From Mixta calida (lineage in GTDB: Bacteria; Pseudomonadota; Gammaproteobacteria; Enterobacterales; Enterobacteriaceae): DNA of 64,000 bases. The notes below the pieces were generated by a model. The model was not told the origin of the DNA. It saw only the letters and a list, made by a program, of their open reading frames with translations, and did no database searches. The stretch covers positions 1,842,540 through 1,906,539 of the forward strand of contig NZ_CP026378.1 of NCBI RefSeq assembly GCF_002953215.1, in the 5' to 3' direction. Both the position numbers and the translations under genes were made by a program. Positions 27,326-36,426 of this stretch are shown piece after piece (within the stretch, counting starts at the first letter, position 1; each line of letters starts with the position of its first letter).

Positions 27326-27727
27326 TATGCGTCTCCTGTAAGAGCGTAAGTTGATGTACTAACCGGTCGACTAACTTAAATCATAGGGCCACTTTGTGAA
27401 AGACGGTCTTTTTTCTTACCGGGATAGAGTAGGGTTGCGGTGAAAAACCGCGGCCTGAAGCTGATGGGCAGTAGCCCCGCCTGAACGCACTGGCGGACCT
27501 GCCTCAGGCGCAAACGCTGTGTGTTAGTGAGCAGAGAAAAGGGCAGGGCGATATCTCTTATAATCGCCCATCCATTAATGTATTTTGGGCTGCCATACCG
27601 ACCGATTGCTGTGTAGGCACCTGCTGCACCGCTTCCGGCTCTGTTTTCCAGACGGGAAATAGTGGCTTATGATAGGCTCGCAATGATTTTATTACCTCAT
27701 CAACAACTTGCTTGAGACAATCCAAAA
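27326..27727. promoter_or_regulatory. Divergent intergenic region upstream of the oxidoreductase and csaA
   Basis: No gene is supported. Close to the oxidoreductase, TAAGTT (27347) and AACTTA (27373) are inverted half-sites around ACCGGTCGAC, a possible operator. I found no convincing ribosome site for csaA; its promoter cannot be placed with confidence. Confidence 0.4.
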
Positions 27728-28066
27728 ATGGAAACAATTGAATGGTCCGATTTTCTGAAGGTCGAGCTTCGCGTTGGGCGCATTATTGCTGCTGAAGCGT
27801 TTCCCGAAGCGAGAAAGCCAGCATACAGACTAAAAATCGATTTCGGCCCTGAAATCGGTATTCGCAAATCCAGCGCGCAGATTACAGCGCTTTATTCGCC
27901 AGAAGAGCTTATCGGAAAGCAGGTCGTCGCGGTCGTTAATTTCCCGGAAAAGCAGATTGGCCCTATCATGTCCCAGTGCCTGGTCACCGGGTTTCACGAT
28001 GCTTCTGGAAACGTCAGCCTCTGCGTGCCAGAGCATGAGGTACCGCTTGGTACCAGGCTTATGTAA
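27728..28066 (+). CDS. csaA: CsaA-type tRNA-binding domain protein
   Basis: The 112-residue protein is a single OB-fold tRNA-binding domain. It matches Bacillus CsaA ([54 protein letters not shown] are successive family segments). It is closer to CsaA than to E. coli YgjH. CsaA is a dimer with chaperone-like and export-related activity in Bacillus and binds RNA; the role in enterobacteria is unclear. It stands alone. Confidence 0.88.
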   Translation: METIEWSDFLKVELRVGRIIAAEAFPEARKPAYRLKIDFGPEIGIRKSSAQITALYSPEELIGKQVVAVVNFPEKQIGPIMSQCLVTGFHDASGNVSLCVPEHEVPLGTRLM

Positions 28067-28311
28067 ACACGACTGCATGGGACGAGTACGATCATGGAGA
28101 GGTCGCAGGATAAAATCGCGTTTGCGAGGCGAAATGCCGAAATGCGAAGCACTCAAAGAGCTTACTCCCGGTAGAAAATCGTCGTTGCAGGTACGTCTTA
28201 CCATAGGGCGATGCGTTGCTCGTCCTTTCATGGCTCGCTATATGGCACCCGCGCGGCTTGCCCGCGCTTGCCATGCATCGCCATCAGTTTTCTTTCTACC
28301 AGGGATAGGCT

Positions 28312-28938
28312 CTAGGAACTGAGTTGTAGCGTATCGGCGAACTGGAGGTAATATTGCTCGATGAGTTTCTGTCCATTGGCTGGGGAAAACAGATACAGCC
28401 GCATGAGCCCCTCAAAAACGAGAGACAGGCGCGCTGTAACGGCCTCAGGATTGAGCTCGCCAGATACCTGACCGCTTTGCTGGGCCGCGCGTATCAAGTT
28501 TTGAACACTGTTGATCAGGCCAGACTCCGAATCGCGAAGAAGTTCGGCGACATGTGCGTTGCGCGCACCTTCGCTGGCGATCTCGGCACGTAAAACTGCC
28601 ACTGCGTGTCCCTCGGGTGTGAGGAAGATATCTGCCAGGAGTTCTTCAATCGCCTTGCGACTGAAATCGGTAGTCCAGAAACGGCTTATCAGATCGTGAT
28701 GTCGCTGCAGGTCGAGTTCGATAAGCGCAATGATGAGGGCTTCCTTGCTCGGGAAGTACTGGTAGATGTTCGCAATGCTGACTCCTGCAGCCGCGCTGAT
28801 CTCGGAAATGGATGAGGCGTGAAACCCGCGTTGTATAAAGCAGTTGCGGGCTCCGTTGAGGATCTGGGTCATGCGTTCTTCACGCGCATGCTCATTTACT
28901 GGACGCCCACGCTGGGGCTTGCTTGCACCCGTTTTCAT
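28312..28938 (-). CDS. TetR/AcrR family transcriptional regulator
   Basis: The 208-residue protein has a TetR HTH (MTQILNGARNCFIQRGFHASS, then EISAAAGVSIANIYQYFPSKEALI). The C-terminal domain is of the tetracyclin-repressor-like type with MRLYLFSPANG. The start is uncertain: ATG at 28938 or 28956, neither with a strong ribosome site. It lies 114 bp downstream of the aldehyde dehydrogenase gene on the same strand and may regulate it. Confidence 0.88.
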   Translation of the reverse strand: MKTGASKPQRGRPVNEHAREERMTQILNGARNCFIQRGFHASSISEISAAAGVSIANIYQYFPSKEALIIALIELDLQRHHDLISRFWTTDFSRKAIEELLADIFLTPEGHAVAVLRAEIASEGARNAHVAELLRDSESGLINSVQNLIRAAQQSGQVSGELNPEAVTARLSLVFEGLMRLYLFSPANGQKLIEQYYLQFADTLQLSS

Positions 28939-28967
28939 TATCACAATATATCCCATTCAGTAAAACA

Positions 28968-28994
28968 AGGATGACACCAGTAGGGTGTCATCCT
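28968..28994 (-). terminator. Hairpin between the aldehyde dehydrogenase and TetR genes
   Basis: AGGATGACACC and GGTGTCATCCT pair perfectly (11 bp) around 5 bases. On the minus strand TGTTTTACTG follows. It fits a terminator after the dehydrogenase gene, or a TetR operator 30 bp before the regulator start. Confidence 0.6.
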
Positions 28995-29052
28995 CAGTTT
29001 GCAGGTAAAGCTGGCGACATAGTGGACGGCTGTCGATGCGAGGCGATAAACG

Positions 29053-30525
29053 TCAGAGTAACGTCGGCGTTGCCTCAACGCTCGCATATACCTTAATTTC
29101 CTGGAACTGCCCAATCGCACACGGCCCGCAGAGGACGCCGATACCACTTTGCTTGAAGCCGCTCTGTTCGAAGTGCTCGGACATGACGCCCCAGCAGTTT
29201 ATCCAGATATGGCCGGCCTGGATAGCTTTGCCGACTCGTCGGCAGCGCGCCGTGTCGCTTGAGAACACCGAGGCGGCGAGACCGAATTCGGTAGCGTTTG
29301 CGCGCATGATTGCGTCGGCCTCGTCTTCAAAAATTTCAAAAGTCTGGACTGGCCCAAAGATCTCGTTCTGGATGACACAGGTATCCAGGTCCTGTACTTC
29401 GATCAGGCTGGGGCGGTAGAAAGCGCCTGCGGCCAGAGGGCCCTCATCGACTGGGCCGCCGCGCAACAGGATATTTGCATAGGATTCTGCTTCGGCGACC
29501 ACGGCATCGACGCGTCGAACACTGGCTTTATCGATCAGAGGACCAAGCTGCGCCTGAGGATCCTCGCTTTCGCCGAGCCGAACGTTTTGATAAGCCTCAA
29601 TCAGCGCGGCGCGCAATCGGTCGGCAATGCCACGCTGGATCAGCACGCGCGAACCGGTGCAGCAGAACTGGCCATTCATCGCGACCAAAGCCATGACGAT
29701 CTGTGGTACCACGACATCAAGGTTGGCATCATCGAATACGACCAGTGGTGCCTTGCCGCCCAGTTCCAGGTTTAGCCGCTTGAGCGTTTTGGCGCCGTTG
29801 GCAGCAATGATGCGGCCCACCCTGGTGCTGCCGGTATAGCTGATCATGTTCACCTGGGGGGAATCGACCAGCATGGAGGCGCCGATACTCCCGGTTTCCG
29901 TGATCACGTTTAGTACACCCGGCGGCAGCGATTTGACTGCTGCGATTGCCTGGGCAAACAGTGCATTGGTAAGCGCGGTTTGATGCGGTAGTTTCAGCAC
30001 TACCGTGCATCCGGCAGCCAGTGCGGGAGCAACAGCGCGCACTGACAGGATGATCGGCGAGTTCCAGGGCGAGATCACCCCCACAACGCCAAGAGGTTCA
30101 GGATCGGAATGAAAGTGCACTCCTGGTGCGGCCTCAAGGGCACGCCCTCCGGTCTGTAGCAGCGCGGTGGCGGCGCCATAACGCAGCCAATCCACCGTCA
30201 ATGCCAGTTCCCACTGGGTTTGTGCCAGCAGTTTTCCCCCTTCACGGGCGAGCTGAATGGCCATTTCGTCCATTCGTATGGCGACCTCGTCGGCTAACTC
30301 GAACAGGGCGCGAGAGCGCAGCGAGCGCTCTCTGGACCAACTGGTCGTGTCGAAAGCAGTGCGAGCGGCCTCGATCGCCTGGCGCGCTTCGTCAGGGCCG
30401 ATGTCCAGGTAGTTGCCCAGCGGCTGACCGGTCGAAGGGCTGACCGCCTGTTTGATCTTGCCTCCGTTATTCCATTTGCCGTTGATCCAGTTCTTCGCAG
30501 CTTCGGTCAAATTCGAGCGTTCCAT
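29053..30525 (-). CDS. Aldehyde dehydrogenase family protein
   Basis: The 490-residue protein is a standard NAD(P)-dependent aldehyde dehydrogenase. It has the cofactor segment VISPWNSPIILSVRAVAPAL, the Glu motif LNLELGGKAPLVV, and the catalytic Cys in NGQFCCTGSRVL. Near the C-terminus are EIFGPVQTF and NATEFGLAASVFS. It oxidises an aldehyde to the acid in the cytosol; the sequence resembles benzaldehyde/betaine-type enzymes but the substrate is open. AGAGGAAAT precedes the ATG at 30525; the frame start at 30570 is less likely. A TetR gene follows on the same strand. Confidence 0.92.
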   Translation of the reverse strand: MERSNLTEAAKNWINGKWNNGGKIKQAVSPSTGQPLGNYLDIGPDEARQAIEAARTAFDTTSWSRERSLRSRALFELADEVAIRMDEMAIQLAREGGKLLAQTQWELALTVDWLRYGAATALLQTGGRALEAAPGVHFHSDPEPLGVVGVISPWNSPIILSVRAVAPALAAGCTVVLKLPHQTALTNALFAQAIAAVKSLPPGVLNVITETGSIGASMLVDSPQVNMISYTGSTRVGRIIAANGAKTLKRLNLELGGKAPLVVFDDANLDVVVPQIVMALVAMNGQFCCTGSRVLIQRGIADRLRAALIEAYQNVRLGESEDPQAQLGPLIDKASVRRVDAVVAEAESYANILLRGGPVDEGPLAAGAFYRPSLIEVQDLDTCVIQNEIFGPVQTFEIFEDEADAIMRANATEFGLAASVFSSDTARCRRVGKAIQAGHIWINCWGVMSEHFEQSGFKQSGIGVLCGPCAIGQFQEIKVYASVEATPTLL

Positions 30526-31236
30526 GATATTTCCTCTAAGGGTATCCCGCGGATTGATAGATGCAGACACGGAGCGGGTAATCCTTGGTCTGATCGTTTG
30601 ACGCCGAAGCTAGAAGCTGTTCGCTGGCTTCGCATTTAATTTAAAAGTAAGTGATCGCTTATATAAATGCAAACGTTATTTTTGCGCGGAGTGTGCAGAC
30701 ATTATGGGGATGACTTGATGGTGTGGACGAGACCTGTCTCAATGAACATGGCACGAACAATCATGATCCCGAGGCGGTTGCTCAGCTCTTTTGCTGCACA
30801 ACCTGAGGTGCAATGAAACTGTCCCTGGAAGCCATCGTCCAGATCAAGCCGTACATCGTTGGTTCAGCTTAACGGGCCGACGTCCGGTTGCAGGTGCGGT
30901 AACCTCATCGCGGTTCTCCGGTCATTTGCGGCTGGCGAAACGATAGAAAGGCGCGCGGGATAAACGTAACCGTTTTAATGAGGGTAAACCCTCAAAGCCC
31001 GGCCGGGAGAGGATGAAGAAGGAAAAGGAAGAAATCTGGCCGCCCCGTTTGAAATAGCGCGTCGTCTGGTGAAAAGGCACGCTGTTGAGCTGGCGGGAGA
31101 ACTTAAAGACCGCCAGCGTTTGAAAGCGCTCCGTCGACGCATCGCGCAGCCGGGCGCCAGCGCCTGAAATGCGCAAGCGGGAAGAGAAAGGCGCTAATGA
31201 CCAACGGAGCGGGCCGTCAGTAAATCGTGTGACGAG
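30526..31236. other. Gene-free stretch with a possible operator upstream of the aldehyde dehydrogenase
   Basis: TAAGTGATCGCTTA (30648-30661) is an imperfect palindrome about 125 bp before the dehydrogenase start and resembles TetR-family sites. The rest shows no supported gene: an 84-codon minus frame (30922-31176) is Arg/Ser-rich and has no family; a 19-codon plus frame near 30813 has a GAGGTG site but no recognisable product. Confidence 0.45.
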
Positions 31237-31770
31237 TCAGACGCCCCAGCCGAGGCGCGCCTTAATGCCGCGCCGGTAGGGCGTATCAATCTGCGTCGGC
31301 ACCTGCTCAAGATAGTGGCGCGCATGGTCGCGCTTTTCACCCTGCAGTTCGCTGAGATAGGCTACCGCATCGTCAAGCGTCGGGATCAGCCCTTCACTGT
31401 ACGCGATGCGCGGCGGAAGCGCCGTCCAGATCACCGCGTCGATCTGCCGCGCCTGCGCCCACTCCGCCAGCGGGCCGGTCGCCGACCCCTGCGTTATCAA
31501 CGCGCCGATGCCATCTGATCGTTCTTCCGGGATCTGTTCGCGCTGGCGCAGCGCGTCACACGCCTGTTCCAGCGTATCCACTGCCAGCTTTGTCCAGAAT
31601 ACCGGCACCAGGAGCGCATTAATGCAGACGGCGGTCGCCAGTTCGCCGCTGTCGCCAATGCGGGAAAATTCGATCGGCAGAGAAGGGCCATCAGCGTGCC
31701 AGTCACCGCTCACTGGCAATGCGTCGGGCTTCCATAACAGCGAGCCCCAGCCTAAGCATGCGATATTCAT
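31237..31770 (-). CDS. Conserved protein of unknown function with N-terminal GWGSLLW
   Basis: The 177-residue cytosolic protein begins MNIACLGWGSLLWKPDALPV. The GWGSL start is reminiscent of gamma-glutamylcyclotransferase-like proteins (GYGSL), but I cannot find the catalytic Glu with confidence. It belongs to a family of unstudied proteobacterial proteins. The ATG at 31770 has AGGATAT about 9 bases upstream; the longer frame (31812) adds 14 unlikely residues. It stands alone. Do not read the cyclotransferase similarity as function. Confidence 0.72.
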   Translation of the reverse strand: MNIACLGWGSLLWKPDALPVSGDWHADGPSLPIEFSRIGDSGELATAVCINALLVPVFWTKLAVDTLEQACDALRQREQIPEERSDGIGALITQGSATGPLAEWAQARQIDAVIWTALPPRIAYSEGLIPTLDDAVAYLSELQGEKRDHARHYLEQVPTQIDTPYRRGIKARLGWGV

Positions 31771-32238
31771 ATTTTTATATCCTGCGTTGTGAGTTATTCG
31801 TCCTGTTTGCATCGTTCAAAAGCGCCCTCGATCTGATCATAGAACGTACCGCAAAGAGTACCAGGCGCTGCCGGGGGCGTTTCGTTAACTTTTATTAACA
31901 AAAGCGCGGGCAAGGCAGTCAATTGCTATGGTCGAACAAATAAAGCAGCGGTTATTAAATCTATCGCTTTAATAGGTTATTTCTTAAATCAGGAGGTTTC
32001 TTTCGGTATTGGTTTAACAAAGACGAGCAAGCCTGACAGCGGAAAAATCTGCTATCGTCGGTTAAAAAAGCGGTTAGCGTCATGAAAATAGCGGGCGCTA
32101 AGGCCAGAAGAAAAGAGAGCGGCAGATCAGAGTCGTTACTAACAAATGATAATAGTTATTATCCTTATTTGCTTTCTGCATAAACACCTTCCAGGCTTGA
32201 TCAGGCATTTCCACCCATCAAGCGAGAGAGGAGGATTT
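31771..32238. promoter_or_regulatory. Intergenic region upstream of the manganese catalase gene
   Basis: No gene is supported in this 468-bp stretch. It should contain the promoter of the catalase gene; I cannot place a -35/-10 pair with confidence. GAGAGGAGGA at 32226-32235 is the ribosome site. Confidence 0.4.
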
Positions 32239-33114
32239 ATGTTCCATCACTCATCAAAAATGCAGTTTCCGGTACGTGTAGAAAAACCCGATCCAGAATT
32301 CGCAATGCTGCTTCAGCAGGCTATCGGTGGTGTCGAAGGCGAAATCCGCGTCGCCATGCAATATTTTTTCCAGGCGATGGGCGCACGCGGCGATGCGCGC
32401 ATCCGTGACCTGTTAATGTCAACCGCAACGGAAGAATTGGGTCATATCGAAATGCTGGCCTATGCGGTGGCGCTGAACCTTGAGGGCGCGCCGCTTTCCT
32501 ATCAGGAAGCTTCAGCAAAAGATCCGGTGGTCAACGCCATTATGGGCGGCATGAACCCGCGTCATATCCTGTCATCAGGACTGGCCGCGCTGCCGGTAAA
32601 TGCGAACGGCATGCCGTTTGATATGAGCCACATCTATGCATCAGGGAACGTGGCGGCGGATATGCTGGCTAACGTGACGGCGGAAGCCACAGGCCGCGTG
32701 CTGGCTACGCGCCTGTACAATATGACCGAAGATAAGGGCATGAAGGATTTCCTCTCCTTCCTGATCGCGCGTGACACTATGCACCAGCAGCAGTGGCTGG
32801 CGGTGATTGAAGATATGGGCGGTCTGAACGCCTCTCTGCCGATCCCCAACAGCTTCCCGCAGGAGCATGAAGCGTCTGAGCATTCCTATTACTGCCTCAA
32901 CACCTCACTGGATAAACCGTTGCCGAAAGGCCGCTGGAGCGAAGGCCCCTCGTACGATGGCAAAGGCCAGTTTACGGCGAAAGAGAAGCCTGAAATTCTG
33001 GGCGACGAGCCGCTGCTGGGGTCAGCCCGTCCGGGTTCCGGCGCGCAGAATGAGCAGATCTCCGGCGCCGTTCCGCCGACCGGCACCGTGCCGCCTTCTG
33101 GCGCAGTGAAATAG
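32239..33114 (+). CDS. Manganese catalase
   Basis: The 291-residue protein is a non-heme dimanganese catalase that dismutates hydrogen peroxide. The expected metal ligands are all present: Glu35 (GVEGEIRVAMQY), Glu66 and His69 (TEELGHIE), Glu149 (TAEATGRVL) and His182 (RDTMHQQQW). The C-terminus has a Gly/Pro/Ser-rich tail (PPTGTVPPSG) typical of the enterobacterial forms. The ATG at 32239 has GAGGAGG upstream; the longer frame starting 32146 is unlikely. It is monocistronic, ending in a strong terminator. Confidence 0.95.
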   Translation: MFHHSSKMQFPVRVEKPDPEFAMLLQQAIGGVEGEIRVAMQYFFQAMGARGDARIRDLLMSTATEELGHIEMLAYAVALNLEGAPLSYQEASAKDPVVNAIMGGMNPRHILSSGLAALPVNANGMPFDMSHIYASGNVAADMLANVTAEATGRVLATRLYNMTEDKGMKDFLSFLIARDTMHQQQWLAVIEDMGGLNASLPIPNSFPQEHEASEHSYYCLNTSLDKPLPKGRWSEGPSYDGKGQFTAKEKPEILGDEPLLGSARPGSGAQNEQISGAVPPTGTVPPSGAVK

Positions 33115-33156
33115 GGCCGTTTGTACTGACGACCCGGGATATTGAAAATGGATGCA

Positions 33157-33184
33157 AAGGCCGCCTGAGGGCGGCCTTTTTTTG
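33157..33184 (+). terminator. Rho-independent terminator of the manganese catalase gene
   Basis: GGCCGCC and GGCGGCC pair around TGAG and are followed by seven T. Confidence 0.92.
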
Positions 33185-33752
33185 CGATCAACAAAGTGAT
33201 TTAGCGCGGCTTACCGCCGCAGCGCGGCCGCTTTCCGCGCATGCCTTCTGGTATTATTCAACGCAGGACATACCTTTGCGGCTGGAACGTTGCATCCTTA
33301 TGCCCTGAATTCCTCTTTTCCGCCAACATTCTGATAAACAGTAACGCAGTGCCTGCGGAGCGCCGTTAATACTTCAGTCACGATGAATCTGATTAACCTT
33401 GATCTTAACAAACCAAAAACCTGATGCCGAAAGGCGCAAATTTTACTGATGGCTAAAGGAAACGCACAGCCAGAACGAAAGGGGATAAAGTAGCAAAGTG
33501 ACGGAATAAGCGGCTTAATATCTCTTTCGAGAACAGAGTGCGCATTATCGATCACCTGAATGATGTCAATGGGCTGCTTTCCGCTGACTCAGAAAAAGCT
33601 GGTCCGGTAACAGGAACGACCATGGATAATTCTGGCAAACAGAATACTGCTGACAAGAGATATTACCGACTTGAGAACCGGGGAAAATTGCCAGTTCGAC
33701 ATTATCTCAAACCAGGGCGCGTTTTACGTTACCGGACTACAGAGGTATGCCG
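33185..33752. other. Gene-free stretch
   Basis: Two opposed short frames (33298-33555 minus, 33538-33792 plus) have no recognisable product. I see no repeat or RNA element that I can support. Confidence 0.4.
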
Positions 33753-33998
33753 TCAGCGAAGATCTCTGCGCAATAATACCTCCAGCGCCTGACGATAGAC
33801 CTGCAGCTTAATGGTGTCGCTTTCCGTTTCAAGCTTTTCCAGCAGGCCAGAGATGATCGCCTTTTCTTTCAGCGTCTCTTTGGAGCGGGCGATATTATCG
33901 GTCAGCGTACGCAGCAGTTCCTCCTGACTTAATTGCTGCGGCGCTGACTGCTTAAAATAGTCAGCAATCTGCACTTCAATAGCGGGTTCCTGATGCAC
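33753..33998 (-). CDS. YmgB/AriR-like biofilm and acid-resistance regulator
   Basis: The 81-residue protein ends in IISGLLEKLETESDTIKLQVYRQALEVLLRR, which aligns with the C-terminal helices of E. coli YmgB/AriR. That family, with YcgZ and YmgA, acts as connector proteins of the Rcs phosphorelay and affects biofilm and acid resistance. I chose the GTG at 33998 because GGAGAG lies 8 bases upstream and it gives the family length; the longer ATG frame to 34163 runs through the terminator-like hairpin at 34081 and is unlikely. No ycgZ or ymgA neighbour is visible. Confidence 0.75.
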   Translation of the reverse strand: MHQEPAIEVQIADYFKQSAPQQLSQEELLRTLTDNIARSKETLKEKAIISGLLEKLETESDTIKLQVYRQALEVLLRRDLR

Positions 33999-34689
33999 GG
34001 CTTCTCTCCATTGAAACAATTTGCTAATAAACGGTGGTAGAATGTTAAAGCAGTAATGCCTGCATTTACTTTTATTACAGAAAAAAAACCTCTGAAAACA
34101 GAAATCCCTTTGTTTCCAGAGGCGGTGTAAAGCACCATTCGTTACTTTGTGACTAAACATCACCGCAGAAGTTATATAGGAAAAATAAGATTATTCCATT
34201 TTTTTATCGAGTTTTTTGTGTGGTATGACCAGTTTCCTGGAATATAACTGCCTAATAGTTTCTTTTTTTTTATTAATGGCCTTAAAACTAGCATGCTTAG
34301 TAATTCATTTGAAATAAATAATATGTTAAAGATTGGTGTGTTAAATTAATTAATGGTTAAGCTTTAAAAACAACCAGGTGGTCAGGTAAAAAGTATAAGG
34401 ATATTTGAATAAATAATGATAATTGATCATTTTGTTTTTCAGTATTGTTGCCAAAAAAATGTAAATTTACGCCCGAAAATGTCACTTTATTTAAGCTTTA
34501 CAAAGTTTCCTGGTGAAACGTCACGTTTGCTATGTGCTTCTTAATTTTAATAAAATAATAAGACTTTTCCTTTCAGCTAATGTGTTACTGAAATATCATT
34601 GCCATGATTGATAAGCATCGCTGCAAGCCATCAGAAATGTCTTATCATAAAAATTGTAATTTTTATTTATGGTTTAACCGAGGGTAGAT
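33999..34689. other. AT-rich gene-free stretch
   Basis: From about 34140 the sequence is strongly AT-rich with many A/T runs, typical of H-NS-bound DNA (inference). It contains the orphan minus-strand terminator at 34081 and the promoter of the gene at 34690, but no supported gene. Confidence 0.5.
34081..34122 (-). terminator. Orphan rho-independent terminator on the minus strand
   Basis: CCTCTGAAAACA and TGTTTCCAGAGG pair with one mismatch around a short loop; on the minus strand eight T follow (34088-34081). No minus-strand gene lies upstream of it, while the AriR-like gene begins 83 bp downstream. It may end a small RNA or act as a leader terminator. Confidence 0.65.
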
Positions 34690-35043
34690 ATGAAGTATAA
34701 CGTCATGGATTCGCTGATGTGTCCCTTAACCGGCACTGTTTTTGCCTGCGTTATTACGCATAAAAACCTTAAACTGATTATCTGGTATCAGGGCGAAACG
34801 GTGGTTCATGCCGGAGATGTATTAACGACCCATGGAGAAGAACTGCTGGTTAATGGCGCAGCAAGCGATATGGTGATTATTTCTGTGTTTCCTTTTAACC
34901 GTGCAAACTGGTCGTTATTATCCGTCCGAACGGATTGCCCGGCAAATGGCCCGTTTAAGCCCACGTCTTGCGATCGTTCAGGGGAGTGCCGCTTTAAATG
35001 TTGCCCTTATGGTCTGGAAGAACGGGCCTTAGCTCACGGCTGA
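34690..35043 (+). CDS. Uncharacterised small protein with Cys-rich C-terminus, paralog A
   Basis: The 117-residue protein is not one I recognise. It has MDSLMCPLTGTVF near the start, NLKLIIWYQGE, a GD-x-L turn (HAGDVLTTHG), LLVNGAA, and a Cys-rich tail in which CDRSGECRFKCCPYG is preceded by DCP. It has no signal peptide or membrane span. The protein at 35267-35623 aligns with it end to end, so the two form a paralogous pair placed tail to tail. GAGGG lies 7 bases before the ATG. The tail could bind a metal ion (inference). It sits in AT-rich DNA, suggesting acquired or silenced genes. Confidence 0.75.
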   Translation: MKYNVMDSLMCPLTGTVFACVITHKNLKLIIWYQGETVVHAGDVLTTHGEELLVNGAASDMVIISVFPFNRANWSLLSVRTDCPANGPFKPTSCDRSGECRFKCCPYGLEERALAHG

Positions 35044-35266
35044 AATAGATACCTCAGGCCTTACATCATTATTTTTAGCATTGCGCTTTTTCCGTTAATG
35101 ATGAAAATGCCCATTCATTTCCAGTTGCCTCATTACTGAGGCAGCTAAAAATAAAGGCTGTGCTTTATTACCGTTAACATGATCACAGCACGTACCCAAC
35201 TCCGCTGCGAGCGTATCAGGTTAAATCTCGGCGGCTACAATAATGCTGTCAGAAATTATCAAAGCA

Positions 35267-35623
35267 TTAATGGGAAACGAAAGGGCACTTTTTGACGCGG
35301 CACTGCTGTTTGTAGGAGCAGGTGGTATGAGACTGGTTGTTATTGCCAGGGCAGCGTTTATTGTAAACGCGAAGTTTTTTCCAGTAGTCTGAACGGAATA
35401 TTGAAACATCAAGGATATAGACCGGCTGTACATGACCATTAACAATCAGGCCGTTATCAGACGTTTCCAGGCTATCGCCAGGAGAGAGATAATGCTCCGT
35501 ATCGTACCACAGAACAAATTTTAGATTGCATGGCGAGCTAATAAGGGAAAACGCTGTATCTGAATCCGGGCTCACAATAGAGTCAAGCACATACCAAACC
35601 ATAAACTGCTCCATCATACTCAT
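35267..35623 (-). CDS. Uncharacterised small protein with Cys-rich C-terminus, paralog B
   Basis: The 118-residue protein aligns with the 34690 product: LDSIVSPDSDTAF with MDSLMCPLTGTVF, NLKFVLWYDTE with NLKLIIWYQGE, PGDSLETSDNGLIVNG with AGDVLTTHGEELLVNG, and CSYKQQCRVKKCPF with CDRSGECRFKCCPY. The tail Cys at both ends of the CR-x-K-x-CP motif and the preceding RCP/DCP Cys are shared. I chose the ATG at 35623 because GCAGGA lies about 10 bases upstream and the length then matches paralog A. The genes are convergent with a 223-bp gap. The function is unknown. Confidence 0.75.
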   Translation of the reverse strand: MSMMEQFMVWYVLDSIVSPDSDTAFSLISSPCNLKFVLWYDTEHYLSPGDSLETSDNGLIVNGHVQPVYILDVSIFRSDYWKKLRVYNKRCPGNNNQSHTTCSYKQQCRVKKCPFVSH

Positions 35624-35926
35624 TACAAAAAAATCCTGCTTTTTGAAAAGCCGAGTTTGCACTCCGCTAAAAAGATTATAGTAAGAAATTACTGTTATTA
35701 CCTGAGATTCATTAATTAATTGTGTATTTTTTAATAAGATGATTTAACTTATTGATTATTTTGCGAAATGAAATAAGTCTGATCATCCGGGGATGACGTT
35801 GGTACTGTTTTCCCCTGGCAAAAAAGTCCATAGCGTTAGCAAAACAGGGCTCGCAAGGGCTGCAAAAGCGTGGCGCTGGAGCAGTATAAATCCATCGAGG
35901 TAACGCGGCTTCAGGCAAAGTAATTT

Positions 35927-35947
35927 TGGCGAATGGCGAATGGCGAA
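35927..35947. repeat. Three tandem copies of TGGCGAA
   Basis: The 7-mer TGGCGAA is repeated three times and followed by TGG. It is a short microsatellite in non-coding DNA. Confidence 0.8.
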
Positions 35948-36401
35948 TGGTCGATAGCAGACAGCAAATGACCGGTAGCTAAGGGCAGACAGGAGCCTGA
36001 GGGAGGGCAGATGACGATGCCGCTGCTAATGCTGCGCCATAAACAGTCTGTGATGTGCTCAACAGTCGTAGAGCCAGGGTAGGTTGACAGCCTGCCTGCT
36101 GCGCACAAAGGGAACAGGTAAGCGTACAGACTTATCGCGACAATGACGTCGCAATGTCTCTGCATAAAGTGGCGATACCTGTACTTTAAGAGAGTTGATA
36201 CATAAGGTATTTTAAAGGAATATGGCGACGTCACCTGAACAACGTCCCGCAGCCTGAAAAGTTGCCCGACGCTGAAGAGGGCGACAGCGCTAATTCTCCT
36301 CTGAAAAGAGGGAAAGGCCACGTATCTGCCATACCAGGGAAAACTTTCCAGAAATTCGCACAATGCTTTTCTGAGAAAATATAAAAAAAGTAATAAATAT
36401 T

Positions 36402-36426
36402 AAGGCCACCTCAGGGTGGCCTTTTT
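36402..36426 (+). terminator. Orphan rho-independent terminator on the plus strand
   Basis: GGCCACC and GGTGGCC pair around a 4-base loop (TCAG) and are followed by TTTTT. The nearest plus-strand gene upstream ends 1.36 kb away, so it may belong to a small RNA transcribed from about 36200-36400. Confidence 0.7.

Noticed and set aside
33298-33792. Opposed short frames of 85 and 84 codons
   Set aside because: Neither has a family or a convincing start; the second overlaps the end of the AriR-like gene.
35830-35890. ARAAKAWRWSS scrap resembling the end of a REP-associated transposase
   Set aside because: Only about 12 residues match loosely and no other part of such a gene is present.
35911-36363. 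A 150-codon minus-strand frame in the gene-poor stretch
   Set aside because: It has no ribosome site, no family and crosses the TGGCGAA repeat. I treat it as non-coding.
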